Origin: Actinomadura terrae
Lineage (GTDB): Bacteria > Actinomycetota > Actinomycetes > Streptosporangiales > Streptosporangiaceae
Direction: 5' to 3'
DNA length: 64,000 nt
NCBI RefSeq assembly: GCF_022751215.1
Contig: NZ_JAICDG010000001.1
Location: 930,001 to 994,000, forward strand
A program made the translations under genes and the position numbers. Under the pieces are notes generated by a model that ran no database searches, was not told where the DNA came from, and was given only the letters and a program-made list of their open reading frames with translations. This document shows, in pieces, positions 48,330-55,847 of this stretch; within the stretch, counting starts at the first letter, position 1; each line of letters starts with the position of its first letter.

Positions 48330-48360
48330 ATCTTGGACGGTGTGGCAGACTGGGCGCATC

Positions 48361-48405
48361 ATGCGCCACAGCCTCGTGATTATCGGCTGGCGCGCCGGCA
48401 TCTAA
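48361..48405 (+). CDS. cimA leader peptide (branched-chain attenuator)
   Basis: A 14-codon ORF, MRHSLVIIGWRAGI, with consecutive Leu, Val, Ile, Ile codons and a last Ile before TAA. A CAGACT -10 box (48346-48351) lies nine bases upstream. The final codons overlap the first arm of a 10-bp stem. The ending WRAG-I resembles RRAG in the ilvB leader. The Ile bias suits control of citramalate synthase, which feeds isoleucine synthesis. Confidence 0.85.
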   Translation: MRHSLVIIGWRAGI

Positions 48406-48456
48406 ACGGGACACCGCCGGCGCGCAGACCTCTCACGTCCGTGAGGGGTCTTTTTT
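48390..48456 (+). promoter_or_regulatory. cimA transcription attenuator
   Basis: GCGCGCCGGC (48390-48399) pairs perfectly with GCCGGCGCGC (48416-48425). Directly after it, AGACCTCTCACG (48426-48437) and CGTGAGGGGTCT (48440-48451) form a 12-bp terminator (one T-G pair, two-base loop) with T-run 48451-48456. Confidence 0.85.
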
Positions 48457-48489
48457 GTGCTCTGGCGCTGATCCCTGGGGGTCCACACC

Positions 48490-50067
48490 ATGCAAGGCGA
48501 CGCATTCCACGTCTACGACACCACCCTGCGCGACGGCTCGCAGCAGGAGGGGCTGAACCTCTCCGTGGCCGACAAGCTCGCCATCGCACGGCACCTCGAC
48601 GACCTGGGCATCGGCTTCATCGAGGGCGGCTGGCCGGGTGCCAACCCGAAAGACACCGAGTTCTTCGGGCGGGCTCGAACCGAGCTCGACCTGAGGCACG
48701 CGCAGCTCACCGCGTTCGGCGCGACCCGCCGGGCCGGTGTGCAGGCGGCCGACGACCCCCAGGTCGCCGCCCTGCGCGAATCCGGCGCGTCCGTCGTGAC
48801 CCTGGTCGCCAAGAGTCACGACAGGCACGTCGAGCTGGCCCTCCGCACCACCCTGGAGGAGAACCTCGCGATGATCCGCGACACGGTCTCCCACCTGCGT
48901 GCGGAGGGCCAACGCGTCTTCCTCGACGCCGAGCACTTCTTCGACGGCTACCGGGCCAACCGCGCCTACGCGCTGGAGGCCGTCCGCACCGCCGCCGAGG
49001 CCGGCGCGGACGTCGTCGCGCTCTGCGACACCAACGGCGGCATGCTCCCGGACGAGCTGGCCGAGGTCGTCCACGACGTCGTCTCGCTCGGCGTGCGGGT
49101 CGGCATCCACTGCCACGACGACTCCGGCTGCGCGGTCGCGAACACGCTCGCCGCCGTCCGCGCCGGGGCGACGCACGTGCAGGGCTGCGCCAACGGCTAC
49201 GGCGAGCGCAGCGGCAACGCCAACCTGTTCACGGTCGTCGGCAACCTCCAGCTCAAGCGCGGGATGTCGCTGGTCAGCGACGCGCAGTTGGCCGAGATGA
49301 CCCGGATCGCGCACGCGGTCTCCGAGGTCACCAACGTCGCGCCCGGCTCGCAGCAGCCCTACGTGGGCGTGTCCGCGTTCGCCCACAAGGCCGGGTTGCA
49401 CGCCTCCGCCGTCAAGGTCGACCCCGACCTGTACCAGCACATCGACCCGGCCGCCGTCGGCAACGACATGCGGATGCTCGTCTCCAGCATGGCCGGGCGC
49501 GCGTCGGTCGAGCTGAAGGGCAGGGAGCTCGGCTACGACCTGTCCGGCGAGAAGGCCAAGGCCGTCGTCGGCAAGGTCAAGGAGCTGGAGTCCACCGGGT
49601 ACACCTTCGAGGCCGCCGACGCCTCCTTCGAGCTGCTGCTGCGCGAGGAGCTGACCGGCGTCCGGCAGCGGTACTTCGAGGTCGAGTCGTGGCGGTCGAT
49701 CGTCGAGCGCCGCCCCGACGGCTCCATGGTCAGCGAGGCCACCGTCAAGCTCCGCGCCAAGGGCGAGCGGATCATCGCCACCGGCGAGGGCAACGGCCCC
49801 GTCAACGCCCTCGACAACGCGCTACGCGTCGCGCTCGGCCGGCTCTATCCCGAACTGGCGCGGCTGGAGCTGATCGACTACAAGGTCCGCATCCTGGAGG
49901 GCTCGCACGGCACCGACGCGCGCACCCGCGTCCTCGTCGAGTCCAGCGACGGCGAGCGCGAGTGGGGCACGGTCGGCGTCGAGGAGAACGTCATCGCGGC
50001 GTCCTGGCAGGCGCTGGAGGAGGCCGTCACCTACTGCCTGCTGCGCGCGGGCTACGAGGCGGGCTGA
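48490..50067 (+). CDS. cimA: Citramalate synthase
   Basis: A 525-residue DRE-TIM metallolyase that condenses pyruvate and acetyl-CoA to (R)-citramalate, a threonine-independent route to 2-oxobutyrate for isoleucine. VYDTTLRDGSQQEGLNLSV, EGGWPGANPKDTEFF, ALCDTNGGMLP and the metal-binding GIHCHDDSGCAVANT are clear, followed by the C-terminal regulatory (LeuA dimer) domain. The EGGWPGANPKD block and length fit CimA rather than 2-isopropylmalate synthase. ATG after GGGGG. Controlled by the leader upstream. Confidence 0.92.
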   Translation: MQGDAFHVYDTTLRDGSQQEGLNLSVADKLAIARHLDDLGIGFIEGGWPGANPKDTEFFGRARTELDLRHAQLTAFGATRRAGVQAADDPQVAALRESGASVVTLVAKSHDRHVELALRTTLEENLAMIRDTVSHLRAEGQRVFLDAEHFFDGYRANRAYALEAVRTAAEAGADVVALCDTNGGMLPDELAEVVHDVVSLGVRVGIHCHDDSGCAVANTLAAVRAGATHVQGCANGYGERSGNANLFTVVGNLQLKRGMSLVSDAQLAEMTRIAHAVSEVTNVAPGSQQPYVGVSAFAHKAGLHASAVKVDPDLYQHIDPAAVGNDMRMLVSSMAGRASVELKGRELGYDLSGEKAKAVVGKVKELESTGYTFEAADASFELLLREELTGVRQRYFEVESWRSIVERRPDGSMVSEATVKLRAKGERIIATGEGNGPVNALDNALRVALGRLYPELARLELIDYKVRILEGSHGTDARTRVLVESSDGEREWGTVGVEENVIAASWQALEEAVTYCLLRAGYEAG

Positions 50068-50136
50068 CCGGGCCTTTCGCCCGATCGCCACGGGACGGCG
50101 GGGAATGATCGCCGCCTGGTGGGCATTGTCGGTGGC

Positions 50137-50418
50137 ATGAGCAACGAGATCACCGACAACGCCGAGCAGGGCCGCTACGAGATCCGGGTGGACGGGGAGC
50201 TGGCCGGGTTCGCCGAGTACAAGGCCGAGCCCGGCCGCCTCGTCCTCACCCACACCGAGGTCCTCCCCGCCTTCGAGGGCAAGGGCGTGGGCGGTGCACT
50301 GGCCAGGGGCGCGCTGGACGACGTGCGGGCCAAGGGGCTGTCGGTCGTCCCCCGCTGCCCGTTCGTCAAGACGTGGATCGACCGGCATCCCGACTACCAG
50401 GACCTCGTCGCCGCCTGA
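50137..50418 (+). CDS. Small GNAT-like N-acetyltransferase (YidJ/PF14542 type)
   Basis: 93 residues: RYEIRVDGELAGFAEYKAEPGRLVLTHTEVLPAFEGKGVGGALARGALDDVRAKGLSVVPRCPFVKTWIDRHPDY, the complete pattern of the minimal GCN5-like family, with the acetyl-CoA loop GKGVGGAL. Substrate unknown. CATTGT seven bases before ATG 50137 suggests a leaderless transcript and decides the start. Confidence 0.88.
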   Translation: MSNEITDNAEQGRYEIRVDGELAGFAEYKAEPGRLVLTHTEVLPAFEGKGVGGALARGALDDVRAKGLSVVPRCPFVKTWIDRHPDYQDLVAA

Positions 50419-50515
50419 CTTTTTCCCCCGATTCCAGGGCCGGAACGTAGAAATTTCAGCGAACATGGCGAAACCGGTGGCGGATGTGGCGCACGGCCGT
50501 CACCATGGTCGCTGC

Positions 50516-50544
50516 ACGGCACGGGTGGCGTTCCCGCGTGCCGT
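50516..50544. repeat. Inverted repeat before the TPR-like gene
   Basis: ACGGCACG (50516-50523) and CGTGCCGT (50537-50544), perfect, 33 bases before the next ATG; possible operator or leader hairpin. Confidence 0.45.
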
Positions 50545-50577
50545 CCCCCCAAGCCGTCGAACCACCGGAGTGATCGC

Positions 50578-50967
50578 ATGTCTGTCCGACCCTGGAGCCC
50601 CGAGGACCTTGGGCGTCCCACGGACGGATCATGGGCGGACGTCGCGTTCGGGCTGGGCGAGATGTACGAGCGCTGCGGCGACCTGGAGTCGGCCGCCGAC
50701 TGGTACCGGCGCGCCGCCGAGTCCGACCGCGCCGACGCGGCGCTCCGCCTCGGCGACGTCCTCGGACGGCTCGCCGACGCCCGCCGCGCCGGGCAGGCCG
50801 GCGGCTCGGCCGAGTCCGCCGAGGACCTGCTCGCCGAGGCCACCCGCTGGCTCAGCGGTGCGCCCGGCCCCACCACGCCGGACGCCATCGAGCTCGTCAC
50901 CGACATGCTCAACCGGCACCAGCTCCAGGCCGCGCGCCGGGGTCTGGAGCCCGCGCCCACAGGCTGA
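50578..50967 (+). CDS. Small TPR/Sel1-like repeat protein
   Basis: 129 residues with one or two helical repeats: WADVAFGLGEMYERCGDLESAADWYRRAAESDRADAALRLGDVL fits a TPR/Sel1 pair (W-x2-A/G, Y-x5-D-x2-A-A-x2-Y/W). The second half is less regular. GGAG precedes the ATG. Probably a protein-binding adaptor; no partner can be named, though the next gene encodes a membrane protein on the same strand. Confidence 0.7.
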   Translation: MSVRPWSPEDLGRPTDGSWADVAFGLGEMYERCGDLESAADWYRRAAESDRADAALRLGDVLGRLADARRAGQAGGSAESAEDLLAEATRWLSGAPGPTTPDAIELVTDMLNRHQLQAARRGLEPAPTG

Positions 50968-51047
50968 TCCAGGCCGGGCCGATCCGAACCTATCGGCCCT
51001 TCCCGTCGTCGGACTCCATGAGATCCCTGACACGGGAAGGTGACGAG

Positions 51048-52190
51048 TTGAGCGGCGAGGAGCCCGGGTACGTCCCCCCGGATCACACGAACACCGCCGA
51101 GTTCCGCGTCCGCGGCACGCCCGCCGAGGATTCCCGGCCCGCGTCCGACCCAGGGGTGACCGGCCCGGACGTGACCGCCACCGACGAGCCCGAGACCCCG
51201 CCCGTGGACTCCGCCCCGGCCTGGGCCTCGGACACGCCGCCCGGCCCGTCCGACGACCCGCCCCCGGCGGACCCGCTCGTGACGGCCATCGACCCCGAGG
51301 ACGCACCCGAGGACGTGCCTGCGCCTCCGCCGTCACCGGTGCCGATGGCCGAGGAGGCGCCGTGGACGGCGCAGTTCGGCGCCGAGGAGGAGCAGGCCGC
51401 ACAACCGTCGCCGCCTCCGTCTCCCTCGCCGCCTCCGTCTCCGCCGTCCGCCTCGCCCATGCCTCCCGCGCCTCCGCCGAGAGGGCCGGCGGGGGAGGAG
51501 ACCACCTCGGCGTCGGCGCTCCCGCCCGCGCCGGTGGCGACGCCGTCCGGCGAGGGCGGCGCGCGGGGCTCCCGGCGCGGTCCGCTGATTCTCGGGCTCG
51601 TCGCCGCCGTGCTGGTGCTGGTCGCGGCGGGCGCCGCCGTCCTGCTGCTGTCCGGCGGGTCGGACGAGAAGGACGCCGCGTCCACCACGCCCGCCGCGAC
51701 CGCGCCCAGCGGCACCGTCCCGAGCAGCGCCGCTCCCGGCGGAGGCCCGGGGGGCGAGCCCACGGCACCGCCGGCGTCCGGCGAGCCGACCGCGTCACCG
51801 CCCGCGCAGCAGCCGGGCGGCGCCGCGCCCAGCGAGCCGACGGCGCCCGCCGACCCCGCCTCGCCGGCCGGCCCGCTGGTCAGCGGCGACGGGATCACCT
51901 ACCAGCTCGTCCAGCGGGACGAGGGGTACCACGAGGGCCGGCTCGTCATCACGAACCGGACCGGGCGCCCCATGACCGCGTGGCGGCTCACGTTCAGCGT
52001 GCCCGGCGCCGACGTCCGCAACATCTGGGGCGGACGGCTCGTCCGGGGGGGCGCCGAGGTCGAGCTCACGAACCTCGACGGCGCCGCCGCGATCCCGCCG
52101 GGCGGCGCCTGGGAGGTCAGGTTCGGCGCGCACGGCGCCGCGACGACCCCGGAGGACTGCGAGATCAACGGCCGGGCCTGCGGGTTCTGA
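51048..52190 (+). CDS. Membrane-anchored protein with CBM2-like C-terminal domain
   Basis: A 380-residue protein. About 180 N-terminal residues are acidic and Pro-rich (cytoplasmic, disordered), a single helix follows (LILGLVAAVLVLVAAGAAVLLL), then a Pro/Ala/Ser/Thr linker and a C-terminal domain of about 95 residues: HEGRLVITNRTGRPMTAWRL, VRNIWGGRLVRGGAEVEL, IPPGGAWEVRFGAHG, and CEINGRACGF. This matches the CBM2 cellulose/chitin-binding fold, including the paired cysteines. No catalytic domain is attached. TTG 51048 has GGAAGG at good spacing; ATG 51018 is an alternative. Confidence 0.72.
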   Translation: MSGEEPGYVPPDHTNTAEFRVRGTPAEDSRPASDPGVTGPDVTATDEPETPPVDSAPAWASDTPPGPSDDPPPADPLVTAIDPEDAPEDVPAPPPSPVPMAEEAPWTAQFGAEEEQAAQPSPPPSPSPPPSPPSASPMPPAPPPRGPAGEETTSASALPPAPVATPSGEGGARGSRRGPLILGLVAAVLVLVAAGAAVLLLSGGSDEKDAASTTPAATAPSGTVPSSAAPGGGPGGEPTAPPASGEPTASPPAQQPGGAAPSEPTAPADPASPAGPLVSGDGITYQLVQRDEGYHEGRLVITNRTGRPMTAWRLTFSVPGADVRNIWGGRLVRGGAEVELTNLDGAAAIPPGGAWEVRFGAHGAATTPEDCEINGRACGF

Positions 52191-52193
52191 CCG

Positions 52194-53411
52194 TCAGCAG
52201 AACTCGGCGCGGACGGCGGCGTCCTCCAGCCCCTGCGCGCCCCAGTCGCCGTTGCGGTTCATGGTGAGGGCGTGCCGGCCGTCGCCGCCGACCGCCGTCC
52301 GGGACGCGGAGCCGGGGATCATGCCGCCGTGGCCCCACGCCCAGCACCCGGGAGCGAGCTTGAACAGGCGGATTCCGAGACCGTAGCGGTCCTCGCGTCC
52401 GCCGTGCCCGTCATCGCCCTGGACGGGCACCGTGTCGAGCAGCTCGCGCTGCTGCGCCCGTTCGAGCACCCGACCCTGCATCAGCCGGGTCATGAACGTG
52501 TTGACGTCGTGCGTCGTCGAGACGATCTGCCCCGCGGCCCACGCCACGGACGGGTTGAGCTCGGTGACGTCGCGGATTCTCGCGTCCGGGCCGTCCTCGA
52601 ACAGCGTGGAGTAGTGCGTCGCGTGCGGGCGGGGGAGCGTGGGCCTGGTCCCGGGCACCTCCGTGCCGCTCAGGCCCAGCGGCGCGATGATCTGCCGCTC
52701 GACCTCATCGGCGTAGCCGTGCCCGCTCGCCCTCTCGATGATCATTCCGGCGAGGATGTAGTTCGTGTCGGAGTAGGCCCAGCGGCCGGGCTCGCCCGGC
52801 TGGAAAAGCCGCGGGTGGCCGAGCGCGATGTCGACCAATTCGCGCGGTGCGATCGTCTTGTAGCGGTTCTTCGCGAACTCGTCCCCGGCGTAGCGCGCGC
52901 GGAACGCCTCGTCGTCGTTGTAGTTGAAGATCCCGCTGGTGTGGTTCAGCAGGTGCCGGATGGTGATCCGCTCCGGGTGGTACCCCTCGCCGCGGACAAC
53001 CCCCGGCAGCCAGTGCTCGACGCTGTCACCGAGCGAGAGCCGCCCGGCGGCCTCCAGCTTGAGGATCACGGTGGCGGTGAACGGCTTGGTCATGCTGGCG
53101 ATGCGGAACCTCTCCCGCGCCGCGCGCGGACGCCGCGTCCCGAGGTCGGCGACCCCGGCGGCGCCGTGCCACGTCCGGTTCCCGTCCCTGACCTCGGCGA
53201 TCACGCCGGGCGTGCCCTGCCGGACGATCTCCTCCAGCGCGGCCTGCGTGCCGCCGGGCCGCTGCCCGTGCGCCCGCGCCCGCCCCCGCTCCGGTTCGGT
53301 CGAGTCGCCGAGGGCGGCGGTCGGGGCGGTCATGGTGAGCGCTGCCGCGGCGAGCGCCGTCAGCGAGGTCAGGACGAGCGGCGCGCGCCGCGCCGGATGC
53401 TTTTCGGTCAT
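52194..53411 (-). CDS. Secreted serine hydrolase (class C beta-lactamase/DD-peptidase family)
   Basis: A 405-residue exported protein with a signal peptide (RRAPLVLTSLTALAAAALTMTAPTAALG). Nucleophile and general-base residues lie in SMTK (106-109); the second motif is YSDTNY (213-218), with Asp where class C enzymes often have Asn; HGG near the end stands for the third motif. Closest in style to the Streptomyces R61 DD-carboxypeptidase. It may trim peptidoglycan or hydrolyse esters. It ends three bases from the opposed CBM2 gene. ATG 53411 is set by the signal peptide. Confidence 0.88.
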   Translation of the reverse strand: MTEKHPARRAPLVLTSLTALAAAALTMTAPTAALGDSTEPERGRARAHGQRPGGTQAALEEIVRQGTPGVIAEVRDGNRTWHGAAGVADLGTRRPRAARERFRIASMTKPFTATVILKLEAAGRLSLGDSVEHWLPGVVRGEGYHPERITIRHLLNHTSGIFNYNDDEAFRARYAGDEFAKNRYKTIAPRELVDIALGHPRLFQPGEPGRWAYSDTNYILAGMIIERASGHGYADEVERQIIAPLGLSGTEVPGTRPTLPRPHATHYSTLFEDGPDARIRDVTELNPSVAWAAGQIVSTTHDVNTFMTRLMQGRVLERAQQRELLDTVPVQGDDGHGGREDRYGLGIRLFKLAPGCWAWGHGGMIPGSASRTAVGGDGRHALTMNRNGDWGAQGLEDAAVRAEFC

Positions 53412-53674
53412 GGCACGAGCTAACGAGCAGCGGAGGTTGCCGCGCCATTGGGAATCCCCCGGAGATCGGGATCGGGGGGACCGGATTCCTTCGGGACGCG
53501 GCGGCGTCGGGTGCCGCCCGCCCGGCACGGCCGTGCCCGCGCCGGCCAGCGGCGGAGACCGCCGCCGTCACCCGAACCGTCCCCTAGGGGTCATACCGTC
53601 CGGCTACGGGACGGGCCCGCCGTGTCACCCCCGGGCGGGGTCCTTGCCGTGGCCGCGCCGCTAGGCTTCCTGGC
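53412..53674. other. Divergent promoter region
   Basis: 263 bases between divergent starts. GGAATCC (53451-53457) and GGATTCC (53483-53489) form an inverted repeat around G/C runs. TAGGCT (53662-53667) lies seven bases before the FAH gene ATG and is its likely -10 box. No gene seen. Confidence 0.45.
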
Positions 53675-54439
53675 ATGCGTATCGCCAGGTTCGCCACCGA
53701 CGAGGGCATGTCCTTCGGGGTGGTGGAGGAGAACACCGTCGCCGCCATCGCGGCCCACCCGTTCGGAGATCTGACCTTCACCGGGCAGCGCCTCCCGCTC
53801 GCCGACGTCCGGCTGCTGGCGCCGATCCTGCCCAGCAAGGTCATCGCGATCGGCAAGAACTACGCCGACCACGCGCGCGAGATGGGCGGCGAGGCGCCCG
53901 CCGAACCGGTGCTCTTCGCCAAGCCGTCCACCGCCGTGATCGGCCCCGGCGAGGCGGTCGCCTACCCGCGCAGGCTGTCCGAGCGCGTCGACTACGAGGG
54001 CGAACTCGCCCTCGTCATCGGACGCATGTGCCGCGAGGTGCCCGCGTCCCGCGCCGCCGACGTCATCCTCGGCTACACCTGCGCCAACGACGTCACCGCC
54101 CGCGACCTCCAGAAGAAGGACGGGCAGTGGACGCGGGCCAAGGGCTTCGACACCTTCTGCCCCCTCGGCCCCTGGATCGAGACCGAGGTCGACCCCGCCG
54201 ACCTCGCGATCTCCACCACCGTCAACGGCGAGGTCCGGCAGGACGCCCGGACCTCCCAGCTCCTGCACGCCGTCCCCGACCTCGTCGCCTACGTCAGCCA
54301 GGTCATGACGCTGCTGCCCGGCGACGTCATCCTCACCGGCACCCCCGCCGGGGTCGGCCCGCTGGAGATCGGCGACGAGGTGACCGTCACGATCGAGAAC
54401 GTCGGCTCGCTCACCAACCGCGTCGTCGAGCGGGAGTAG
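53675..54439 (+). CDS. Fumarylacetoacetate hydrolase family protein
   Basis: A 254-residue FAH-superfamily enzyme. IGKNYADHAREMGGEAP, KPSTAVIGPGEAV, and the metal ligands in DYEGELALVIGR with the later VTARDLQKKDGQWTRAKGFDTFCPLGP are conserved; LPGDVILTGTPAGVG closes the fold. Members hydrolyse C-C bonds of acylpyruvates or decarboxylate oxaloacetate; the substrate is not predictable. The gene precedes glutamate tRNA genes here, as its homologue does near gltX in mycobacteria (from memory). Leaderless start at ATG 53675. Confidence 0.9.
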   Translation: MRIARFATDEGMSFGVVEENTVAAIAAHPFGDLTFTGQRLPLADVRLLAPILPSKVIAIGKNYADHAREMGGEAPAEPVLFAKPSTAVIGPGEAVAYPRRLSERVDYEGELALVIGRMCREVPASRAADVILGYTCANDVTARDLQKKDGQWTRAKGFDTFCPLGPWIETEVDPADLAISTTVNGEVRQDARTSQLLHAVPDLVAYVSQVMTLLPGDVILTGTPAGVGPLEIGDEVTVTIENVGSLTNRVVERE

Positions 54440-54444
54440 GCCCG

Positions 54445-55077
54445 ATGGGGTTCACCGGCTTCACCGGCGAGGCGTTCGAGTTCTACGAGGGGCTCCAGGC
54501 CGACAACAGCAAGCCGTACTGGACGGCCCACAAGGCGGACTACGAACGGCACGTCCGCGAACCCCTGGCGGAACTGTGCGCCGAACTCGAAGACGAGTTC
54601 GGCGCCGTCAAGCTGTTCCGGCCCTACCGCGACGTCCGCTTCAGCAAGGACAAGACCCCCTACAAGACCCACCAGGGCGGCCACAGCAAGGGCTTCTACC
54701 TCCAGCTCGACGCCGACGGCATCATGGTCGCCGGGGGCATGTACGCGCCGTCCCCCGACCAGCTCCGCCGCTACCGGGCCGCCGTCGACTCCGAGACGCC
54801 CGGCCGCGAACTCCACGCCATCGTCGGCGGCCTGCGCGACGCGGGCCTGGAGATCGGCGGCGACCGCCTCAAGACCCGCCCGCGCGGCACCCCCGAGGAC
54901 CATCCCCGCCTCGACCTCCTGCGCCACCGCTCGCTGTACGCGCACGAGGGCTGGCCCGCCGACGAGTGCGTGGGCGACCCCGAGGTCGTCACGCGCGTCC
55001 GCGACTCGTGGCGGCGGCTGCGTCCCCTCGTGGACTGGGGGCTCGAACACATCGGTCCGCCCGACTTCACCCGCTGA
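54445..55077 (+). CDS. DUF2461 family protein
   Basis: A 210-residue soluble protein: FYEGLQADNSKPYWTAHKADYE near the start, LFRPYRDVRFSKDKTPYKTHQGG, GFYLQLDADGIMVAGGMYAP and LKTRPRGTPEDHPRLDLLRHRSLYA are the DUF2461 blocks. Function unknown. It starts five bases after the FAH gene stop, so the two are co-transcribed. Confidence 0.9.
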   Translation: MGFTGFTGEAFEFYEGLQADNSKPYWTAHKADYERHVREPLAELCAELEDEFGAVKLFRPYRDVRFSKDKTPYKTHQGGHSKGFYLQLDADGIMVAGGMYAPSPDQLRRYRAAVDSETPGRELHAIVGGLRDAGLEIGGDRLKTRPRGTPEDHPRLDLLRHRSLYAHEGWPADECVGDPEVVTRVRDSWRRLRPLVDWGLEHIGPPDFTR

Positions 55078-55117
55078 ACACTCATTTCGGGCCGTTCATC
55101 CGATCCCGGCAATCGTT

Positions 55118-55146
55118 TTGGCCCAGGTCCCCGGGTCCTGTATTCT
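55118..55146 (+). promoter_or_regulatory. Promoter of the tRNA-Gln/tRNA-Glu unit
   Basis: TTGGCC (55118-55123), 17 bases, TATTCT (55141-55146), about 50 bases before tRNA-Gln. Confidence 0.6.
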
Positions 55147-55196
55147 CTTCGAGGCGCGAGCGACCGGCCGGAGACGGCCCGAGCTCCGTACCGCAC

Positions 55197-55268
55197 TGGG
55201 GTATGGTGTAATCGGCAGCACGAGTGATTCTGGTTCACTTAGTCTAGGTTCGAGTCCTGGTACCCCAG
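55197..55268 (+). tRNA. tRNA-Gln (anticodon CTG)
   Basis: A 72-base tRNA. Acceptor TGGGGTA (55197-55203) pairs with TACCCCA (55261-55267); anticodon stem AGTGA/TCACT around loop TTCTGGT gives CTG; T-arm TAGGTTCGAGTCCT. CCA is not encoded (CAG follows the acceptor stem). Confidence 0.95.
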
Positions 55269-55290
55269 CTTCGTCCACTCACCTGGACGG

Positions 55291-55363
55291 GCCCCCGTCG
55301 TCTAGTGGCCTAGGACGCCGCCCTCTCAAGGCGGTAACGGCGGTTCGAATCCGCTCGGGGGTA
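55291..55363 (+). tRNA. tRNA-Glu (anticodon CTC), copy 1
   Basis: A 73-base tRNA. Acceptor GCCCCCG pairs with CGGGGGT (one G-T); anticodon stem CCGCC/GGCGG around CTCTCAA gives CTC; T-loop GTTCGAATC. It follows tRNA-Gln by 22 bases. Confidence 0.95.
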
Positions 55364-55422
55364 CGTGCGGGGACCCCTGCTCGTTGGCTTCGCCAACTTC
55401 GCCGGGGCTCGCAGTGTTTGCC

Positions 55423-55449
55423 CAGGGGGGCGACCCCCTGGAACCCCCG
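55423..55449. repeat. G/C-run hairpin repeat, copy 3 (between tRNA-Glu copies)
   Basis: CAGGGGGGCGACCCCCTGG then AACCCCC and G. Layout matches the copies in mnmA and before the GGDEF-EAL gene. It separates the two tRNA-Glu genes and may end the first transcript. Confidence 0.55.
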
Positions 55450-55587
55450 ATGCTCGGGCTTCGCCCTCGCGCCGGTTGCGGCGTACTCACTGGATCTTTC
55501 TCTGCAAGGCCTTCCGTTCGCGTGTGCATTCACCTGTCGGGCGCCTTCTCACCTTGGTTAACCGGTCGAGGTGGGGGTCGGAGTCCG

Positions 55588-55593
55588 GTAAGG
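55588..55593 (+). promoter_or_regulatory. -10 box of the second tRNA-Glu gene
   Basis: TAAGGT lies about 43 bases before the second tRNA-Glu; TCGAGG (17 bases upstream) is a weak -35. Suggests that copy 2 is transcribed independently. Confidence 0.4.
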
Positions 55594-55635
55594 TGGGACC
55601 CGGCCCGAGCGGGAGATCGCGAAGGTCTTGGTCCT

Positions 55636-55708
55636 GCCCCCGTCGTCTAGTGGCCTAGGACGCCGCCCTCTCAAGGCGGTAACGGCGGTTCGAATCCGCT
55701 CGGGGGTA
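55636..55708 (+). tRNA. tRNA-Glu (anticodon CTC), copy 2
   Basis: Identical over all 73 bases to the copy at 55291-55363. The identity ends at the gene borders on both sides. Confidence 0.95.
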
Positions 55709-55722
55709 CCAAACTCGCTGTG

Positions 55723-55762
55723 ACCGCGGAACACCTCATCGGTGATCTGCGGTTTTTTCTTT
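55723..55762 (+). terminator. Terminator after the second tRNA-Glu
   Basis: ACCGC (55723-55727) with GCGGT (55749-55753) and inner CACC/GGTG, followed by TTTTTTCTTTT. Confidence 0.7.
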
Positions 55763-55847
55763 TGGCCTTGGATTTGGACGGTCATTCCGGGGAGTATCGG
55801 CACGGATACGCATGCCGTGGCGGTGAATAGGCGGTAGAAGTTGGACG

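Noticed and set aside
48490..50067. 2-isopropylmalate synthase (leuA)
   Set aside because: Length and the EGGWPGANPKD block fit citramalate synthase, and the leader is biased to Ile/Val codons.
55291..55708. Phage or integrative-element attachment repeat at duplicated tRNA-Glu
   Set aside because: The repeat is a complete tRNA gene, only 272 bases lie between the copies, and no integrase or excisionase is present.
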